A stretch of 64,000 nucleotides of DNA, taken from positions 1-64,000 of the forward strand of contig NZ_OAOD01000018.1 of assembly GCF_900205925.1 (NCBI RefSeq), given 5' to 3'. The stretch comes from Clostridium peptidivorans (lineage in GTDB: Bacteria > Bacillota > Clostridia > Clostridiales > Clostridiaceae). The position numbers and the translations under genes were made by a program. A model generated the notes under the pieces. That model saw only the letters and a program-made list of their open reading frames with translations. It had not been told where the DNA came from and ran no database searches. This document shows positions 60,784 to 64,000 of the stretch, piece by piece (the stretch's first letter is position 1; every line of letters starts with the position of its first letter).

Positions 60784-60973
60784 GCATGGCCACATTTTGG
60801 CCGCAAAACATCATCTGCTACAACTGCGGTTCTTTTTATTACCTCAGGGTAGCACTCCTTTGTGATTTACATTACTTGTGTAGGATGGATCCTATATTTT
60901 CAATGTCTAAATCACCTTTCGGGACGATTGCGAATCACTTGAACTTAAATCATGCAAATGTTTTTTGATTTTC

Positions 60974-61022
60974 TATCAAGTTAATATCGGTTTTGAATCA
61001 AGTCATATCATCCCGAAGCGCG
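60974..61022. repeat. 49-bp direct repeat, copy 2
   Basis: This copy matches 60207-60255 and spans the last codons and 3' flank of the large permease gene. Confidence 0.88.
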
Positions 61023-63592
61023 TCAATGATATTTTCTTTTTTTATCTTGCTAATGGCATACAGCATTGTAATGAACACGATAAAGAGCACGCTGAACACG
61101 CTGATTGCCATACTGCCCCACGGGAATACAAAATCGAAGTTGTCCATCCTTTCTGCGGCCACCAACCCTTTATAAATCAGCCACGAGATGATTCCCGCTA
61201 TTGGAAGCCCGAATAGCAACGTCCTCATGCCATAAAAGACACACTCGAAATTCATCATCTTTTGGAAATCGCGTTCAGACATCCCCATCGAGCGGAGCAT
61301 GGCAAGCTCCCGCCTGCGCAACCTGATATTCGTGGAAATGGTGTTGAACACATTGGCAACCGCAATCAGCGAAATCATGATGACAAAAACATAGGTGAAC
61401 AAATCAATAACAAATGTCATACTGTGGTATTGTTCAATCATCTTGTACACATTGAGCAGGGTATACGCAGACGTAATCCCCGCTCCATGAATCATCGTTT
61501 CCATTTTAGCCACCGATTGCGAAGGATTCTTTGACCGAAAGGCCAGGCCTATATTCGCATGGGTATCCGGGGTTTCAAACTTCTCTTTGAGCGAATAGGG
61601 GCCCACCACCATAAAAACGCATGGATTCTGCTCGGAAGATTGCTCTGGGGGCTTAAGAGGATCCACCGGGTACGTATCGACAAACGTAATGTTTATGCTT
61701 TGCCCCTGTTCCATCTTCGGCTTGTCATTTGTTTCGGGAGCGACACTGAAAGTCATGGAACGACTCGCAAACATATCAAACATTTCGCTCGGCCCGTCTT
61801 TCTTGGTAACCCACTTTTTGGCAACGGCAATCATTTTCGCGTCCTTCCCGGTATATTCTTCTGCGGACAAGCCCAATTTTTTAATAAAACGCAGATATTC
61901 GCTGTCCTCAATAAACTGGATGTCCATTGGCAGATGAACCGTTTGGTCCGGCGCAGCATAACCCTCGTATTTCCGGTAACGGTCTGAAAAATCGCTTGTC
62001 TTAACCGCGCATGAATACGCGAAAATCGCTTGGTACGAGCTTTTGTAAACCCCGTCTGCGGTTTTTAGTTTGTCGTAAAGCGGGAACATTTTGCTGTCGT
62101 CTATGTCCTGAGTGGTAAAAACGATGTCATAGTCAAAGTCCATTATCGACCGTTCTGCAAGCCGTTTCAGAGTTGTTCCAAAAGCATTTCCCGATACAAA
62201 CAGCACGACGCTTAAAACAAGGGATAGCACAATGCTGCGATAGCGTTTTTTGTTTCTCTTAAAATTCTTTAGCGCAAGAGTTCCCTCCAAACCGTAAATA
62301 CGCTGCGCGAGTTTTGACGTTTTCACGGCTTTCGATTCGGTTTTGACCTCGTTGGTCTGGCGAATACTCTCCATCACGGGAGTGTTTGCGGCTTTCCTGG
62401 CCGGGATATAGGCTGAAATCAAAATGGTAACCATGCTAACCGCCGCCGCCGCGACAATCGCGGGGACAGACACCGACAAGGTTAAAGGCACGGTGCTTGG
62501 GACAATGTTCCCGAAATTCCCGGCAACAATAGGAATTACAAGCCCGATACTGCCTATGCCGACCATAATGCCAATCGGTATGCCGATCGCGCCAATGCAA
62601 AGTCCCTCAAACAGCACCGAATTTCGCAGTTGCCTTGCCGTGGCGCCCACCGACGAGAGAATCCCAAACTGGCGTGTACGTTCGTTCAGCGAGATGTTGA
62701 ACGAGTTATAAATCAGGAAAATCGAGCCTACCATTATTATGGCAACCAAAATGCCGCCAACCGTGTACAGAAGCGTGTTGAACAGTTTATTGTCCGAAAC
62801 GCCCATGAAGCGTAGCACATTATCGTTAAAGACATAAGCCCCTGCTCCGGCTGTGCTGCTTGCGTAAGCCTTGACTCCGCGCGGGTTTTTAAGCGTGACA
62901 AATATGCTGAAGCTGTCCGCTTTGTCTTGAGTATCTGCTTTCGTTATCAAGGTGTATCCCGGTGCGGAATGTTCCTCAAAATCGGGTCTTTCGCAGATAC
63001 CCACAACCGTGTAGGTTCTCTCGGCTTTTGGCACAAGAGTTTCTTTGACCTTCCCCGGCTCTCCCCCGGAAATGTAAGGGTCGTGTTGACCGAGATTCTT
63101 GTTGACCTCCATGCGGCTTCCGACAGCAAGTGAAAGCGTGTCGCCCACCGCGAATTTAACGCCTCCGTTTGCCGCGACGTGCGCTGGGACAAGAATCTCC
63201 CCACTGTTTTTCGGCAATCTGCCTGAAACCAGGGTTATGGGCAAGGTATCAAAGGCTTCCTTGCTAAATCCGGCTATAAAAAGATACGGCTTGTTGGGGT
63301 TTTTCCCGCCGTCAAGTGTTGCGTAGCCGATATTTTCAAATGTTGCGGTGTTTGCAACTCCCTTGTCGAGAGTTCGTTCCTGTACGAAAGAGGAATCAAC
63401 GTCCAAAAACTCGACGTGCCAACCGCCGTATTTCACAATCGCGCCGTTTACCATATAGTTTTGCAGGGAAACGGCAAAGGTATCGACTGCCGTAATCATG
63501 GCGACGGACAGGACAACTCCGATAACCGTTACAATCGTTCGTGTGCGGCTTTTTTTCATGCCTTGCAGGGTAACTTTGTTGAAAATGTTCAT
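60998..63592 (-). CDS. MacB/FtsX-type ABC permease, GC-rich
   Basis: This 864-aa permease has the double FtsX layout: TM at about 15-40, a large extracellular domain to about 270, three helices with the turn NERTRQFGILSSVGATARQL, another helix near 455, a second extracellular domain, and three helices with LRRRELAMLRSMGMSERDFQ. It ends in NIIDALRDD. The architecture matches the 822-aa permease at 41410, but the DNA here is visibly richer in G+C and uses different codons, so it came from another lineage. ATGA overlap couples it to the ATPase. It is likely a peptide or envelope-stress transporter. Confidence 0.88.
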   Translation of the reverse strand: MNIFNKVTLQGMKKSRTRTIVTVIGVVLSVAMITAVDTFAVSLQNYMVNGAIVKYGGWHVEFLDVDSSFVQERTLDKGVANTATFENIGYATLDGGKNPNKPYLFIAGFSKEAFDTLPITLVSGRLPKNSGEILVPAHVAANGGVKFAVGDTLSLAVGSRMEVNKNLGQHDPYISGGEPGKVKETLVPKAERTYTVVGICERPDFEEHSAPGYTLITKADTQDKADSFSIFVTLKNPRGVKAYASSTAGAGAYVFNDNVLRFMGVSDNKLFNTLLYTVGGILVAIIMVGSIFLIYNSFNISLNERTRQFGILSSVGATARQLRNSVLFEGLCIGAIGIPIGIMVGIGSIGLVIPIVAGNFGNIVPSTVPLTLSVSVPAIVAAAAVSMVTILISAYIPARKAANTPVMESIRQTNEVKTESKAVKTSKLAQRIYGLEGTLALKNFKRNKKRYRSIVLSLVLSVVLFVSGNAFGTTLKRLAERSIMDFDYDIVFTTQDIDDSKMFPLYDKLKTADGVYKSSYQAIFAYSCAVKTSDFSDRYRKYEGYAAPDQTVHLPMDIQFIEDSEYLRFIKKLGLSAEEYTGKDAKMIAVAKKWVTKKDGPSEMFDMFASRSMTFSVAPETNDKPKMEQGQSINITFVDTYPVDPLKPPEQSSEQNPCVFMVVGPYSLKEKFETPDTHANIGLAFRSKNPSQSVAKMETMIHGAGITSAYTLLNVYKMIEQYHSMTFVIDLFTYVFVIMISLIAVANVFNTISTNIRLRRRELAMLRSMGMSERDFQKMMNFECVFYGMRTLLFGLPIAGIISWLIYKGLVAAERMDNFDFVFPWGSMAISVFSVLFIVFITMLYAISKIKKENIIDALRDDMT

Positions 63593-64000
63593 GGTCGCAC
63601 CCTCTCGTCTCGCACTACTTTGCCGTCTGATATGCCGATAATGCGGTCTGCTTGCAGGGCGATATTTTCGTCATGTGTGACGATGATAAGGGTCTGACCA
63701 TATTGTTTATTGCTTAATTTCAGCAAATTGATAATCTCATGTCCATTCCGGCTATCCAAACTGCCCGTGGGTTCGTCGGCAAGCATGACCGCTGGGGCGT
63801 TCATCAAAGCGCGTCCTATGGAAACGCGCTGTTGCTGACCGCCCGAAAGCTGATTGGGTAAATGCGTTTTGCGGTCTTTTAGCCCAAGCAGTTCCAACAA
63901 GTCATTCAGCCGTTCCTCGTTGACCTTCCGCTTGTCCATCAGTATAGGCAAGGTGATGTTTTCCACCACATTCAGAGTGGGAATGAGGTTGTGAAACTGG
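63589..64000 (-). CDS. MacB-type ABC ATPase, 5' part outside window
   Basis: The visible 137 codons cover the second half of an ATPase: Q-loop remainder QFHNLIPTLNVVENITLP, signature LSGGQQQR, Walker B VMLADEPTGSLDSR and switch IVTHDENIA. The Walker A part and the start lie beyond 64000. It overlaps the permease start by 4 bases and shares the same GC-rich composition. Confidence 0.9.
   Translation of the reverse strand, partial: QFHNLIPTLNVVENITLPILMDKRKVNEERLNDLLELLGLKDRKTHLPNQLSGGQQQRVSIGRALMNAPAVMLADEPTGSLDSRNGHEIINLLKLSNKQYGQTLIIVTHDENIALQADRIIGISDGKVVRDERVRP

Noticed and set aside
61262-63697. Several plus-strand frames opposite the GC-rich permease
   Set aside because: High G+C lengthens chance frames, and none has a start signal or domain. 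The minus-strand FtsX permease explains the region.
1-64000. tRNA, rRNA or CRISPR loci
   Set aside because: I found no cloverleaf-like T-loop sequence, rRNA-like conserved stretch or regularly spaced repeats by reading. A tRNAscan-SE or Infernal run would settle it.

Overview
The window looks like chromosome from a low-GC, spore-forming anaerobe of the genus Clostridium or a close relative. The evidence is strongly AT-rich DNA with AGGAGG-type ribosome binding sites, a CWB2-repeat (S-layer-like) surface protein, the [FeFe]-hydrogenase maturase HydE, and Firmicute RNA switches (a lysine riboswitch, a cobalamin riboswitch and a T-box). Species cannot be named from sequence alone. No rRNA, tRNA or CRISPR array was recognised.

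Layout. 1-6.3 kb: three exported surface proteins on the minus strand, the largest a CWB2 cell-wall protein behind two similar promoter-like motifs. 6.3-18 kb: a mixed housekeeping stretch (acyltransferase, SEC-C protein, PocR/PAS sensor kinase, tRNA methylase MnmM, mannose-6-phosphate isomerase, VOC protein, riboswitch-controlled lysine permease, cis-prenyltransferase). 17.4-22.3 kb: a 1120-aa 7TMR-DISM sensor kinase with two kinase cores, flanked by two paralogous lipoproteins. 22.3-30.7 kb: MenA-like prenyltransferase, an SsuABC/ThiXYZ-type transporter, HydE, a CGGC-domain protein behind a cobalamin riboswitch, and a cystine transporter behind a T-box whose predicted specifier is the Cys codon TGC. 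30.7-39.4 kb: DUF2089 operon, VOC protein, asparaginase, MFS exporter with an attenuator-like leader, an FG-GAP protein divergent from a six-repeat PLL/tectonin-like lectin, and a TetR gene with its probable membrane-protein target. 39.6-49.2 kb: an antimicrobial-peptide-response-type island of two ABC systems, each with its own two-component system. 49.4-52.9 kb: a chemoreceptor and a RelA/SpoT-like protein with a poorly matching active-site motif. 53-64 kb: an accessory region with a beta-propeller dehydrogenase-like gene between 73-bp direct repeats, a wrecked large serine recombinase, an ABC system with a permease-metallopeptidase fusion, gene remnants with in-frame deletion scars, and a visibly GC-rich MacB/FtsX-type ABC module running off the window.

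Two families of dispersed inverted repeats recur between genes from about 7 to 38 kb. Family A has arms like GGGACGGTTAACAAC and its complement. Family B has arms like GCCACCCACATGGCAAGT and its complement. They often abut stop codons, and in at least two cases supply coding sequence near a protein C-terminus. They look like REP/MITE-type elements, some doubling as terminators.

How the genes work together. Much of the window is sensing and response at the envelope: four complete or remnant ABC systems related to peptide export or resistance, four histidine kinases, one chemoreceptor and several exported binding proteins. Three amino-acid or cofactor genes or operons (lysine, cystine, cobalamin-responsive) are controlled by leader RNAs visible in the DNA.
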